DNA of 64,000 bases. It comes from JAMXLO01 sp963696645. GTDB taxonomy: Bacteria; Pseudomonadota; Alphaproteobacteria; Acetobacterales; Acetobacteraceae. The notes under the pieces were generated by a model. It did no database searches and was not told the DNA's origin. It saw only the letters and a list, made by a program, of their open reading frames with translations. Position 1 is the first letter of the stretch. Every line of letters begins with the position of its first letter. The position numbers and the translations under genes are program-made. Below, in pieces: positions 28,316 to 36,306 of the stretch. Location: assembly GCA_963696645.1 (NCBI GenBank), contig CAVOKY010000007.1:992001-1056000 (forward strand), read 5' to 3'.

Positions 28316-29446
28316 ATGAACGATCAACTCACCGCGCGAGAACCGCCCGTGGCACGCGAGGCCGACACGGCGATCGTACCGCCGCCGCGTCAGGTCCCTC
28401 GCCACTCCGTCGCATGGGGCGGCATCGGGATCAGGCTGTTCATTTTGCTGCTTGCCTGCGGCCTTGTCGCCTTCGTCGCGACGCAATGGGACTGGTGGGT
28501 CGGGTCGGCACGGTGGCAGACCACCGATGACGCTTATCTCACCGCCGACCTGACGCCACTCGCCGCGAAGGTGCCAGGCTATGTGCGCCGCGTCGTCGTG
28601 CAGGACTTCCAGCGCGTGAAGGCCGGCGATCTGCTGGTGGAGATCGTCGATGACGACTACCGCGCCGAGGTCGAGCAGGCCGAGGGAAATGTAGCCGCGG
28701 CCCTGGCCACGATCGAGACCATCGAGCAGCAGGAACTGGCGCAGGACGCAGCGATCGCCGAGGCCGAGGCAACCATCCAGGCGAGCGAGGCGGATCTCAC
28801 CCGTTATCATCTGGAAACGGTGCGTCAGCAGGACCTGCTCGCCACCAGGATCGCCGGCACGCGCCAGCTCGTCGAGCAGGCGGTCGACAACGAGCAACGG
28901 ACGGCGGCGACGCTGGCGGTCAATCGGGCGCAGCTGTCCCAGCAGCGTGAGCAGTTCAATGTGCTGGGCAGCCAGGAGAAGCAGGCGCGCGCGGCGCTCA
29001 CGGTGCAAAAAGCGGCACTTGAGCTCGCGCGGATCAATCTTGGCTATACCCGCATCACCGCCCCGGTCGATGGCATGGTCGGTCAGCGGCAGGTTCAGGC
29101 GGGCCAATATCTCAATGTCGGGACCCAGGTGATTTCGATCGTCCCGCTGCCGCATGTCTGGGTCATCGCCAACTACAAGGAAACGCAGATGACCCACGTC
29201 CGCGTTGGCCAGCCGGCGCGCGTCACTGTGGATACCTTCCCGGGCGTCGTGCTGCACGGCCACGTCGAGAGTTGGTCCCCGGCCACCGGTGCGGATTTCT
29301 CGCTATTGCCGCCGGACAATGCGACCGGCAACTTCACCAAGGTGGTGCAGCGGATTCCGGTCAAGATCGTGCTCGATCCAGATCCGGCGGTGGATGATCT
29401 GCTGCGGCCCGGCATGTCTGTGATCCCGACAATCGACACGCGATGA
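28316..29446 (+). CDS. HlyD-family membrane fusion protein (EmrA-like)
   Basis: A 376-residue periplasmic adaptor of a tripartite efflux pump. One N-terminal membrane helix (IRLFILLLACGLVAFVA) is followed by a lipoyl-like strand TTDDAYLTADLTPLAAKV, a long alpha-helical hairpin from about 100 to 215 rich in Ala, Glu and Gln, the second lipoyl half INLGYTRITAPVDGMVG, and the beta-barrel WVIANYKETQMTHVRVGQ. These are classical EmrA features. The ATG after GCAGGGGGATCC is preferred to an upstream ATG 69 bases earlier. Its last four bases overlap the start of the MFS gene (ATGA), so the pair is translationally coupled. Substrate unknown; hydrophobic drugs or organic acids are usual. Confidence 0.9.
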   Translation: MNDQLTAREPPVAREADTAIVPPPRQVPRHSVAWGGIGIRLFILLLACGLVAFVATQWDWWVGSARWQTTDDAYLTADLTPLAAKVPGYVRRVVVQDFQRVKAGDLLVEIVDDDYRAEVEQAEGNVAAALATIETIEQQELAQDAAIAEAEATIQASEADLTRYHLETVRQQDLLATRIAGTRQLVEQAVDNEQRTAATLAVNRAQLSQQREQFNVLGSQEKQARAALTVQKAALELARINLGYTRITAPVDGMVGQRQVQAGQYLNVGTQVISIVPLPHVWVIANYKETQMTHVRVGQPARVTVDTFPGVVLHGHVESWSPATGADFSLLPPDNATGNFTKVVQRIPVKIVLDPDPAVDDLLRPGMSVIPTIDTR

Positions 29447-31095
29447 CCGTCGTTCGCGACGCGTTGCATTGGATTGGCTGGCGTGGCGGGCCCCGGGCCG
29501 CCGATTCGCTGTGTCATCCAGATGACAAGGCAGCGCACCCACGGCCGATCATCAGCCCGCGGCCGTATATCGGCGTCCTTGCGGTGCTGCTGGGCTCGAT
29601 CATATCGACGCTCAATTCCCGCATCAGCACGTTCGGGCTTGCCGATGTACGAGGTGCTGTGCACGCCAGCTTCGACGACGGTGCCTGGGTCACCACCGCG
29701 CTCACCGTTGGCCAAATGCTCATCGGGCCGGTATCGCCGTGGCTTGGCGCGGTGTTTGGCGTTCGCCGCGTATTGATGATTTCCGCAACCGTCTTCGCGA
29801 TCTCGAACCTGCTGCTGCCATTTTCACCCAGTGTCGGGTGGGTGCTGGCATTCCAAATGATCAGCGGCATCGCGTCCGGCACGTTCATTCCGCTGACCAT
29901 CGGGTTCGTGGTGCTGAATCTGCCGCCCACTATGGTGATCTACGGGGTCGCGGCCTATGCGATGAATCTTGAACTGTCGCTCAATATCGCTGCCTCGATC
30001 GAGGGCTGGTTCTGCGACAACTGGTCGTGGCACTGGATCTTCTGGGACACGGCGGCCATGGCACCGCTGATGCTGCTATGCATTCATTTCGGCATGCCGC
30101 GCCAGCCGATCAACCGAGAATTGCTCAGGAACGCCGATTGGGCCGGTATGCTCTATGCCGCGCTTGGGTTCAGTTTACTGTACGCCGCCCTCGACCAGGG
30201 CAACCGGCTCGACTGGCTGAACTCCGGATTGATCAACGCATTGCTGGTCGGCGGTGGCGTGCTGCTCATCGCCTTCGTCATCCAGGAACTGACCTCCCCC
30301 CGTCCGTGGATAAACCTGCGCTACGCCAGCCGAGGAAACATTCCGCTATTGTTCCTTTTGGTCACCTTCTTTCGTTTCGCCATCCTTTCCACCGCCTTCC
30401 TGATCCCGCAATTTTTGACGACGGTGCAGAATTTTCGCGCGATCGAGGTCGGCGGCGTGCTGAAGTGGATCGCCCTGCCGCAGTTCGTGCTCGCACCGAT
30501 CGTCGCGACCGTCCTGCGCTTCGTGGAGCCTCGCCTGCCCCTGGCCTTCAGCTTCGCGCTGATCGGCGTTGCCTGTTTCATGGCCGGACAGCTCACGCAG
30601 GTCTGGGTGGGCGACGACTTCCTGCCCTCACAGATTGTTCAGGCGATTGGACAGTCGTTCGGCCTGACCTCGCTGGTCTGGTTTTTCCTGCATCACCTGG
30701 AGCCGAGTGAAGTGCTGACGTTCGGTGCGGTTTTGCAAACCGGACGTTTGTTCGGGGCGCAACTCGGGTCCGCTTTCGTGCAGACCTTTGTGCGCGTGCA
30801 GGAGCAAGTTTACTCGAACCTGATCGGGCAACATGTCACCGTGGGTTCAACCGCCACCGTCCAGCGCCTTCAGGACTATGCATCGGCGGTGATCGCCCGC
30901 TCGGTTGGGCAGACCGGGGCCAACGCACGCGCGACCGCGTTGCTGGCCCGCGCGGTGCAGACACAGTCCAACGTGTTGGCCTATATCGACGGCTTCATGG
31001 TGATCGGGTTTGCCGCGATCGGCGTGCTGCTGCTGATGCTGTTGTTACGCAAGCCGCCGGGGCTGCCGATGCTGGCCTCCGTACCTCCGACGTGA
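29443..31095 (+). CDS. MFS multidrug efflux transporter, DHA2 (EmrB-like) family
   Basis: A 550-residue inner-membrane transporter with about 14 hydrophobic segments beginning at PYIGVLAVLLGSIISTLN. The family motif region WVTTALTVGQMLIGPVSPWL and the motif A-like loop GVRRVLMISATVFAISNLL are present, as is the expected NWSWHWIFWDTA segment. It exports compounds by proton antiport through the EmrA-like partner and an outer-membrane channel, which is not encoded here. The first ~45 residues look cytoplasmic and longer than usual; a later start is possible, but the ATGA overlap supports this one. Confidence 0.9.
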   Translation: MTVVRDALHWIGWRGGPRAADSLCHPDDKAAHPRPIISPRPYIGVLAVLLGSIISTLNSRISTFGLADVRGAVHASFDDGAWVTTALTVGQMLIGPVSPWLGAVFGVRRVLMISATVFAISNLLLPFSPSVGWVLAFQMISGIASGTFIPLTIGFVVLNLPPTMVIYGVAAYAMNLELSLNIAASIEGWFCDNWSWHWIFWDTAAMAPLMLLCIHFGMPRQPINRELLRNADWAGMLYAALGFSLLYAALDQGNRLDWLNSGLINALLVGGGVLLIAFVIQELTSPRPWINLRYASRGNIPLLFLLVTFFRFAILSTAFLIPQFLTTVQNFRAIEVGGVLKWIALPQFVLAPIVATVLRFVEPRLPLAFSFALIGVACFMAGQLTQVWVGDDFLPSQIVQAIGQSFGLTSLVWFFLHHLEPSEVLTFGAVLQTGRLFGAQLGSAFVQTFVRVQEQVYSNLIGQHVTVGSTATVQRLQDYASAVIARSVGQTGANARATALLARAVQTQSNVLAYIDGFMVIGFAAIGVLLLMLLLRKPPGLPMLASVPPT

Positions 31096-31267
31096 CCTGG
31101 CGGCCTTATCACACGAAGCGCCATCAACGGCACACGCTGCGACCGCACGAATTCCGCCACTTTCCGCCGCGGAAGCGCGCGACAAAGCGGACTTGAAGCG
31201 GTCACGCGGTCGGCATCAGAATCCGATCACGCCGAGATTTCCACGTAGCTTTGGACGGAGCACTGGC

Positions 31268-32239
31268 ATGGACCCGATCAAGCGGCCGACGCGTTACGAA
31301 GACCTGGCAGATCCTCAGGCGCGGCCGCGCTACACCGGCATACCCGCGTTCTTCCGCGCACTGCACAGCGAGTCGCTGGCAGAGGTCGACATCGGCGTCA
31401 TCGGGGTGCCGTTCGATGGTGGCGTGACCAATCGCACCGGTGCACGCCACGGTCCGCGCGCCGTACGCGACCAATCCTCGCTGCTGCGGCGAATTCACCC
31501 GACGACCCTGTTGCGACCGTTCGAGGCAGCCCGCGTGCGCGATCTCGGCGACTGCTGGATCGAGCAGCCGTTTGCCCTGGAGGGCGCGTTGGCGGAGATC
31601 GCGGGTTTCTATCGCACGATCGTCGACGCCGGCATCGTGCCGCTGTCGGTCGGCGGCGATCATTCGATCAGCCTGCCCATCCTGCGCGCGGTTGCTGCCG
31701 GGCGTCCTGTCGGCATGATCCATATCGACGCGCACTGCGACACCGGCGACGATTACCTGGGTTCGCGATTCCATCACGGCGCACCGTTCCGCCGCGCGAC
31801 GGAGGAAGGGTTGCTCGATCCGCAGCGGGTGATCCAGATCGGCATTCGCGGCACGGTCAACGATCCCGACATGTGGGGCTTCAGCACGCGAAGCGGCATG
31901 CGGGTTCTGCCGATGGATGAATTCCACGACAAGGGCTGGCGGTTCGCGGCCGAGGAAGCGCGGCGGATTGCGGGCAGCGGACCAACCTATCTGTCATTCG
32001 ACATCGACAGCCTCGACCCCTCGCAGGCGCCGGGTACCGGCACGCCCGAGGCCGGCGGCATCACCGCGCTGGAGGCACTCCGCCTGTTGCGTGCGCTGCG
32101 TGGCATCGACTTCGTAGGCGGTGATCTGGTCGAAGTCTCGCCACCGTTCGACGTCGGCACCATCACGTCATTCAACGGCGCCTCCATCCTGTTCGAAATC
32201 CTTTGCCTGCTGGTCGAATCCTGGCAGTCACGCAAGTAG
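31268..32239 (+). CDS. Agmatinase / ureohydrolase-family enzyme
   Basis: A 323-residue di-manganese ureohydrolase. Metal-binding motifs are all present: VGGDHSISLP (H132), HIDAHCDTGDD (D154, H156, D158) and SFDIDSLDPSQAPGTG (two Asp). The GTGTPEAGG segment favours agmatinase or guanidinobutyrase over arginase. It would release urea from a guanidino compound to give an amine. The ATG with GGAGCAC upstream is preferred to an earlier in-frame codon 75 bases upstream. It stands between the efflux pair and the TonB-like gene; no polyamine or guanidine transport genes are adjacent, so the exact substrate stays open. Confidence 0.88.
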   Translation: MDPIKRPTRYEDLADPQARPRYTGIPAFFRALHSESLAEVDIGVIGVPFDGGVTNRTGARHGPRAVRDQSSLLRRIHPTTLLRPFEAARVRDLGDCWIEQPFALEGALAEIAGFYRTIVDAGIVPLSVGGDHSISLPILRAVAAGRPVGMIHIDAHCDTGDDYLGSRFHHGAPFRRATEEGLLDPQRVIQIGIRGTVNDPDMWGFSTRSGMRVLPMDEFHDKGWRFAAEEARRIAGSGPTYLSFDIDSLDPSQAPGTGTPEAGGITALEALRLLRALRGIDFVGGDLVEVSPPFDVGTITSFNGASILFEILCLLVESWQSRK

Positions 32240-32271
32240 GACCAGCGAACTCGGGGCGGTCGGAAGAGGAC

Positions 32272-33324
32272 GTGGATCAGGCAGTCGTCGCCGATATTGT
32301 GGCGGGTCAGCGCCCGTGGCGGGTTTCACTCCGCCGCGGACGCCGCCTGGGCCCCGTTCTGCTGATCTCGCTGTGGCTGCATCTGACACTGCTGTTGCTG
32401 TGCCTGGTGACCGTCCGTTTCGAGCGCCCCGAAGAGGAATTGCCGCCGCCCTCCACCGTGGCGATGGTGTTCGAGGGTGGCCAACCGCAAGGCCCGGCGG
32501 TGCCGAAGCAGCAACTGCTGGTTCCAGCGCCCACATCGCCGCCAGCTTCGCCGCCAGCGCCGCCAACACCGCCGCGCGCCACTGCCGAGGCGCCGCCGCT
32601 GCCGCCCACGCCACCTGCACCCGCGCCGCAAGCGCCGACACCGGTTCCAGCCGTCCCGGCACCCGCGGCACCGCCGCCTGTGCCGCAGCCGGGGCCCCAG
32701 GCCAACACCGAGGTGCCACCACCGCCTGCGCCCTCGCCTCCCGCCCCGACGGAATTGCCGTTGCCGCCGCCGCCGCCGCCGAAGCTTGCAATGGTGGTGC
32801 CGCGGCCGGTCCTGCCAACGCCGCGTCCCGAGCAACGTCCGACAGCCCCGCCGCGGCCGGAGCGGCAACCTGCATTCCCGGCACCGATGAACTTCTCGTT
32901 CAACGCCGCGCCGGCACTGACGCGTCCACAGCCCCGGACGTCGTCACGCGGCGCCCCGGCAACAATGGATTTCTCGCTCGCGCCAAGGGTGGGCGCCACC
33001 GACAACACGCCGTTCTCGCTTGTGGCGGGCGCGCATGTCGGACCGGACTGGCGCAACCAACTGAGCTCATGGGTGCGGGCTCATGCCTATTATCCGCCAC
33101 AGGCAGTGATGAACGGCGAGGACGGGACCGCCATGGTGCAGGTCGTTGCCAATCCCGACGGCCGGGTCACATCGGTCGAATTGGAGAGCAAGTCAGGATC
33201 CATGTGGCTGGACCTGGCATTGCAGGCGCTGTTCCGCGACGCCCATCTGCCTCCGCTACAGGGTGAAACCGAGCCGATCACATTCGACTTCACCATGCAC
33301 TACATCCTGATCCGGGAGCCGTGA
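32272..33324 (+). CDS. TonB-like energy transducer, very proline-rich
   Basis: A 350-residue envelope-spanning protein. A single N-terminal membrane helix (VLLISLWLHLTLLLLCLVTV) carries the conserved His (LWLH). Then comes a ~160-residue proline/alanine-rich linker that can cross the periplasm. A C-terminal TonB domain follows: WRNQLSSWVRAHAYYPPQAV, GTAMVQVVANPDGRVTSVEL and SMWLDLALQALFRDAHLPPL. I chose the GTG with GAAGAGGA directly upstream; starting further upstream would overlap the agmatinase gene. ExbB and ExbD genes and TonB-dependent receptors are not nearby, so it either uses distant partners or serves another energised system. Confidence 0.82.
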   Translation: MDQAVVADIVAGQRPWRVSLRRGRRLGPVLLISLWLHLTLLLLCLVTVRFERPEEELPPPSTVAMVFEGGQPQGPAVPKQQLLVPAPTSPPASPPAPPTPPRATAEAPPLPPTPPAPAPQAPTPVPAVPAPAAPPPVPQPGPQANTEVPPPPAPSPPAPTELPLPPPPPPKLAMVVPRPVLPTPRPEQRPTAPPRPERQPAFPAPMNFSFNAAPALTRPQPRTSSRGAPATMDFSLAPRVGATDNTPFSLVAGAHVGPDWRNQLSSWVRAHAYYPPQAVMNGEDGTAMVQVVANPDGRVTSVELESKSGSMWLDLALQALFRDAHLPPLQGETEPITFDFTMHYILIREP

Positions 33325-33337
33325 CGTCACGGTCGGG

Positions 33338-34921
33338 TCAGCCAGACCTGGGCAAGGGGCCCGGCCGGCCGAGCAACCAGCCCTGGCCGAACGTGCTGCC
33401 GAGCTCCTGCATCAGTTTGGCCTGCTCGTTGGTCTCGATCATCTCAGCGATTAAATCGGCACCCACCGAGCGTGCGAGCGACAGCATAGATGTGACAAGC
33501 TCCCGCTCCCGCCTGCTGTGCACCGCGGCCTGAACATAGGCGCCGTCGATCTTGAGGTAGTCCATGTGGAAGTCCCGCAGATAGCGAAACGCCGCAGCGC
33601 CGGCGCCGAAATCATCGATGCAAAGGCTGATGTTGGAAGCACGCAGGCGGCCAAGCGTGATTGCCGCGGCCTCCACATCCTGGATCTCCGCGGTTTCGGT
33701 CAGTTCGATCAACAGCCGCCGATATGAGCCACTGGGCAGGACACGCAACAGGCGCTCGCGGAAGCCCTTGCTCTGCATGGACAGGCCGGAGACGTTCGCC
33801 GCAATAGAGCAGTTCGCTTCACGGTCAAGCACCGCGATGACCTGTTGCAATACGGCAATATCCAGCTCCTCGGCCAGGCCCATGGCTTCGGCACAGGTGA
33901 CGAAATCCTGCGTGTTTCGCCAGAGCGTGCCGTCCACGGCAATGGGACGCAACAACGCCTCGTAGTGATGAACGGTGTGATTGATCAGGTGTACGATGGG
34001 CTGAAACACCAGACTGAAATGGTGTCCGGTGATGACATCCCGCAATGCATTCTCCTGTCCCCTGGCCTGAGCGATGAAGCCGGCGAGACCTGCGGCAAAT
34101 CCGCTGGCAGCGATGACACCGCACCCGCCGTCTGCGAATTTCGACAGGGCAAACCGCAGGGCCCTGACCGCCTGCGCCGGTTCCAGTCCCGGTTCTGCCA
34201 AACCGATCGCGCTGCTCTCGACCGACACTGAGCAACCAGTCGGCTTACCGTTGATCAGCGCCTCGATGCCCGAGGCCAGCGTGGTCGCGTCGAACTGCTG
34301 CCGGCCTACCACGCCAAAACGGCCTTCAGCGAGTTGCCCAACCGTCGTGCCAAGACCGACCACACTGACGAGAGCTTCGCCAATTTCATCGCGCAGCATG
34401 CCGCATCCCCCTGCGTTCAGCGAGGCGGTCGCTTCCGTCCAGCCTTTCACATCCAGCAAGCCGAGCATTGCCGCCTGGCCAGTCCGCAATCGGGCTTCCG
34501 CCTCGCGAGCAAACAATGGCGCGGGCTGTGCGCCAGCTGATTTGGGCGGGGGTGGGGCGGGCAGCGGGCCGAGCGTGACGCAAAGACGCGGCCGATCACC
34601 GGGCAGCTTCAAGGCGGCGAATGCACAGGGGCTCGCCGTCGCATCGTTCAGATGCAGCACGACCGGTGGTGTGTGGCCGCGCATTGCGACGCCAACGAGA
34701 GTGCGAGCCAATGCTTCATGGTCGGCGGGAGCGATCAGGCTGGCGATCTTGCTGCCCACGAAACTGTCCGCCGGCTGGCCGAAGCGTGACTGGAAGGCGC
34801 CTGCCGCCCAGGTGATCGTGTCGTTCGGCGCGATCTCGATCAGCAGGTCCGTGCCAGCGAAGGCGAAGGCCAGAAATCGGTCGCGTGACGCGGCCCGGCC
34901 GGGCGGAGCGATGTCTGACAT
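33338..34921 (-). CDS. EAL-domain cyclic-di-GMP phosphodiesterase with PAS-like sensor
   Basis: A 527-residue signalling protein. Residues ~15-110 look like a PAS domain (GTDLLIEIAPNDTITWAAGA, FQSRFGQPADSFVGSKI). A middle segment around 170-260 resembles a degenerate GGDEF domain with no GGDEF motif. The EAL domain starts at FSLVFQPIVHLI and keeps HYEALLRP, NVSGLSMQSK, IELTETAEI, CIDDFGAG, LKIDGAYV and AEMIET. These are the metal and catalytic residues, so phosphodiesterase activity is likely. It has no membrane segments. The ATG chosen follows about 13 bases of ACGTGCAGGACAC. It should lower cyclic-di-GMP in response to an unknown cytoplasmic signal. Confidence 0.85.
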   Translation of the reverse strand: MSDIAPPGRAASRDRFLAFAFAGTDLLIEIAPNDTITWAAGAFQSRFGQPADSFVGSKIASLIAPADHEALARTLVGVAMRGHTPPVVLHLNDATASPCAFAALKLPGDRPRLCVTLGPLPAPPPPKSAGAQPAPLFAREAEARLRTGQAAMLGLLDVKGWTEATASLNAGGCGMLRDEIGEALVSVVGLGTTVGQLAEGRFGVVGRQQFDATTLASGIEALINGKPTGCSVSVESSAIGLAEPGLEPAQAVRALRFALSKFADGGCGVIAASGFAAGLAGFIAQARGQENALRDVITGHHFSLVFQPIVHLINHTVHHYEALLRPIAVDGTLWRNTQDFVTCAEAMGLAEELDIAVLQQVIAVLDREANCSIAANVSGLSMQSKGFRERLLRVLPSGSYRRLLIELTETAEIQDVEAAAITLGRLRASNISLCIDDFGAGAAAFRYLRDFHMDYLKIDGAYVQAAVHSRRERELVTSMLSLARSVGADLIAEMIETNEQAKLMQELGSTFGQGWLLGRPGPLPRSG

Positions 34922-35014
34922 TGATGTGTCCTGCACGAATTGGCAGTTTCCTCCCGGCAGGTTGACAGGGGGTGAATTGCCTCGTTCTTCCCGCGATCCG
35001 TCTGGATCTGCGAG

Positions 35015-35686
35015 GTGATCATTGTGGCCCGGTGGATGTCGACGATCCCGTTTGCATGTGCCAGCTTGGGTTTGCTGGTCGCCTGCACAGGGCCGGCCAT
35101 CCCGCCCGACGCAGCCGTGCCAATGGGCAGTGCGACGATCTACGTCGTCGGTCGCGGATGGCATACCGACATCGGGCTGCCGGTGGACGAAATCACCGGT
35201 CCGCTTGCCGTCCTTGAGGGCGATTTTCCTGGTGTGCAATTCCTGGTGTTCGGCTTTGGTGAGCGTGCCTACCTGATGGATCGGCACGGCGGGTCGGGCG
35301 ACATGCTTGGCGCAATGTTCCCGAGCAAGAGCGCGATCCTGATGACGGCACTCCACGCACCACCCACGGAAGCGTTTGCCGATCAACAGGTGGTGACGCT
35401 GCGCTCGACGCCGGGAGGTGTCGACAGGATCGCGACCATGATCTGGCAGGCACTGGACAAGACCGCAGACGGATCGGTGATTCGCCTCGCTGACGGTCCC
35501 TATGTCGGCAGCGCCTTCTATGCCTCACACGAAACCTACGATGCGTTCCACACATGCAACACGTGGACCGCCGTGCTGCTGCACGACGGCGGCTTTCCGG
35601 TGGATGCGCGCGGCGTGCTGCTGGCCGGTCAGGTCATGCGGCAGGTGGTGCAGATCGCGACAGAGCAGGCTGCGCGGGACCGATGA
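35015..35686 (+). CDS. DUF2459/TIGR02117-family lipoprotein
   Basis: A conserved protein of unknown biochemical function, found in many alphaproteobacteria, often with polyhydroxyalkanoate or envelope genes. The family pattern is plain: ATIYVVGRGWHTDIGLPVDE near the start of the mature part, FLVFGFGERAYLMDR, and a late YDAFHTCNTWTAVLL, including Cys and His residues of a possible papain-like active site. Residues 8-24 (ends LLVACTGP) form a lipoprotein signal with the lipobox cysteine. Starting at the GTG keeps an Arg before the hydrophobic stretch; the ATG seven codons later is the alternative. It is followed two bases later by an oppositely oriented small lipoprotein gene. Confidence 0.75.
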   Translation: MIIVARWMSTIPFACASLGLLVACTGPAIPPDAAVPMGSATIYVVGRGWHTDIGLPVDEITGPLAVLEGDFPGVQFLVFGFGERAYLMDRHGGSGDMLGAMFPSKSAILMTALHAPPTEAFADQQVVTLRSTPGGVDRIATMIWQALDKTADGSVIRLADGPYVGSAFYASHETYDAFHTCNTWTAVLLHDGGFPVDARGVLLAGQVMRQVVQIATEQAARDR

Positions 35687-35842
35687 TCAGCATGGCGGCT
35701 GGCTGCCGTTGGGGCAGACCACCGTCGATCCCGGCGGCACAACGACGGTGGTATGCGAGGGCGGCGGGGGATTGCTGCTGCTGAAACTCAGGCATCCGCC
35801 GAGCAGGAGGGGCAGGAACAAGGCCAACAGGCAACGGCGCAT
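35687..35842 (-). CDS. Small Pro/Ser-rich lipoprotein (51 residues)
   Basis: A short gene on the minus strand encoding a protein that starts MRRCLLALFLPLLLGGC, a textbook lipoprotein signal with the lipobox LGGC at 14-17. The mature peptide is SFSSSNPPPPSHTTVVVPPG and then STVVCPNGSQPPC. The two further cysteines could pair in the periplasm. Its pattern of VVVPPGS and a Cys-rich tail is one I associate with small conserved lipoproteins in this group, from memory. Stop abuts the end of the DUF2459 gene (convergent). Function unknown. Confidence 0.65.
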   Translation of the reverse strand: MRRCLLALFLPLLLGGCLSFSSSNPPPPSHTTVVVPPGSTVVCPNGSQPPC

Positions 35843-35956
35843 GGTGGGCATCCTCACGAAGTCGTGGAGGGATATCGGCCGGGATCGGCTGTACCGCTAA
35901 TAGGGCGCGCAGGTGCCGGCAGCCAATCACCACCGCGTCACAACGCCGTGCGGCAA

Positions 35957-36283
35957 TCAGCGCGCTTCCACTTTCACATGCGGCGTGCCTGGCCCACGCA
36001 GAAGGTCTTGCACCGGCGGTCCCAGCGGGTCGCCGGGCTCACCGCGCAGGATATCGGACGGTGGCGGCGAAGCGTCCCGACACGCCATGCCGGGCGCATT
36101 CAACGGTACGGCGACGTCGGCCTGTCCGGTCACACCGGCCGGAACGCCGGGCCGGCCGGTCAGATCGAGCGATAGGGGCAACGTGGGACCGTCCGACGGC
36201 TCGGCGGGGCAATCCGCCCCCTGTGCGACGGCTACGCGAGATGCAGTCAGCAGCAGCAGGATACCAATGACCAGAAGACGCAT
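35957..36283 (-). CDS. Small exported protein downstream of hpnN
   Basis: A 108-residue protein with an N-terminal signal peptide (MRLLVIGILLLLTASRVAVA, cleavage after AVA), then a Pro/Asp/Gly-rich mature region beginning QGADCPAEPSDGPTLPLSLD. It contains two cysteines (DC, AC) that could form a disulphide. It starts 23 bases after the hpnN stop on the same strand, so it is probably translated from the same transcript. No homologous family is recognisable from sequence alone. Location in the periplasm or outer face is inferred only from the signal. Confidence 0.6.
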   Translation of the reverse strand: MRLLVIGILLLLTASRVAVAQGADCPAEPSDGPTLPLSLDLTGRPGVPAGVTGQADVAVPLNAPGMACRDASPPPSDILRGEPGDPLGPPVQDLLRGPGTPHVKVEAR

Positions 36284-36306
36284 GGCGCCAGCATGCGCGC
36301 CATCGG

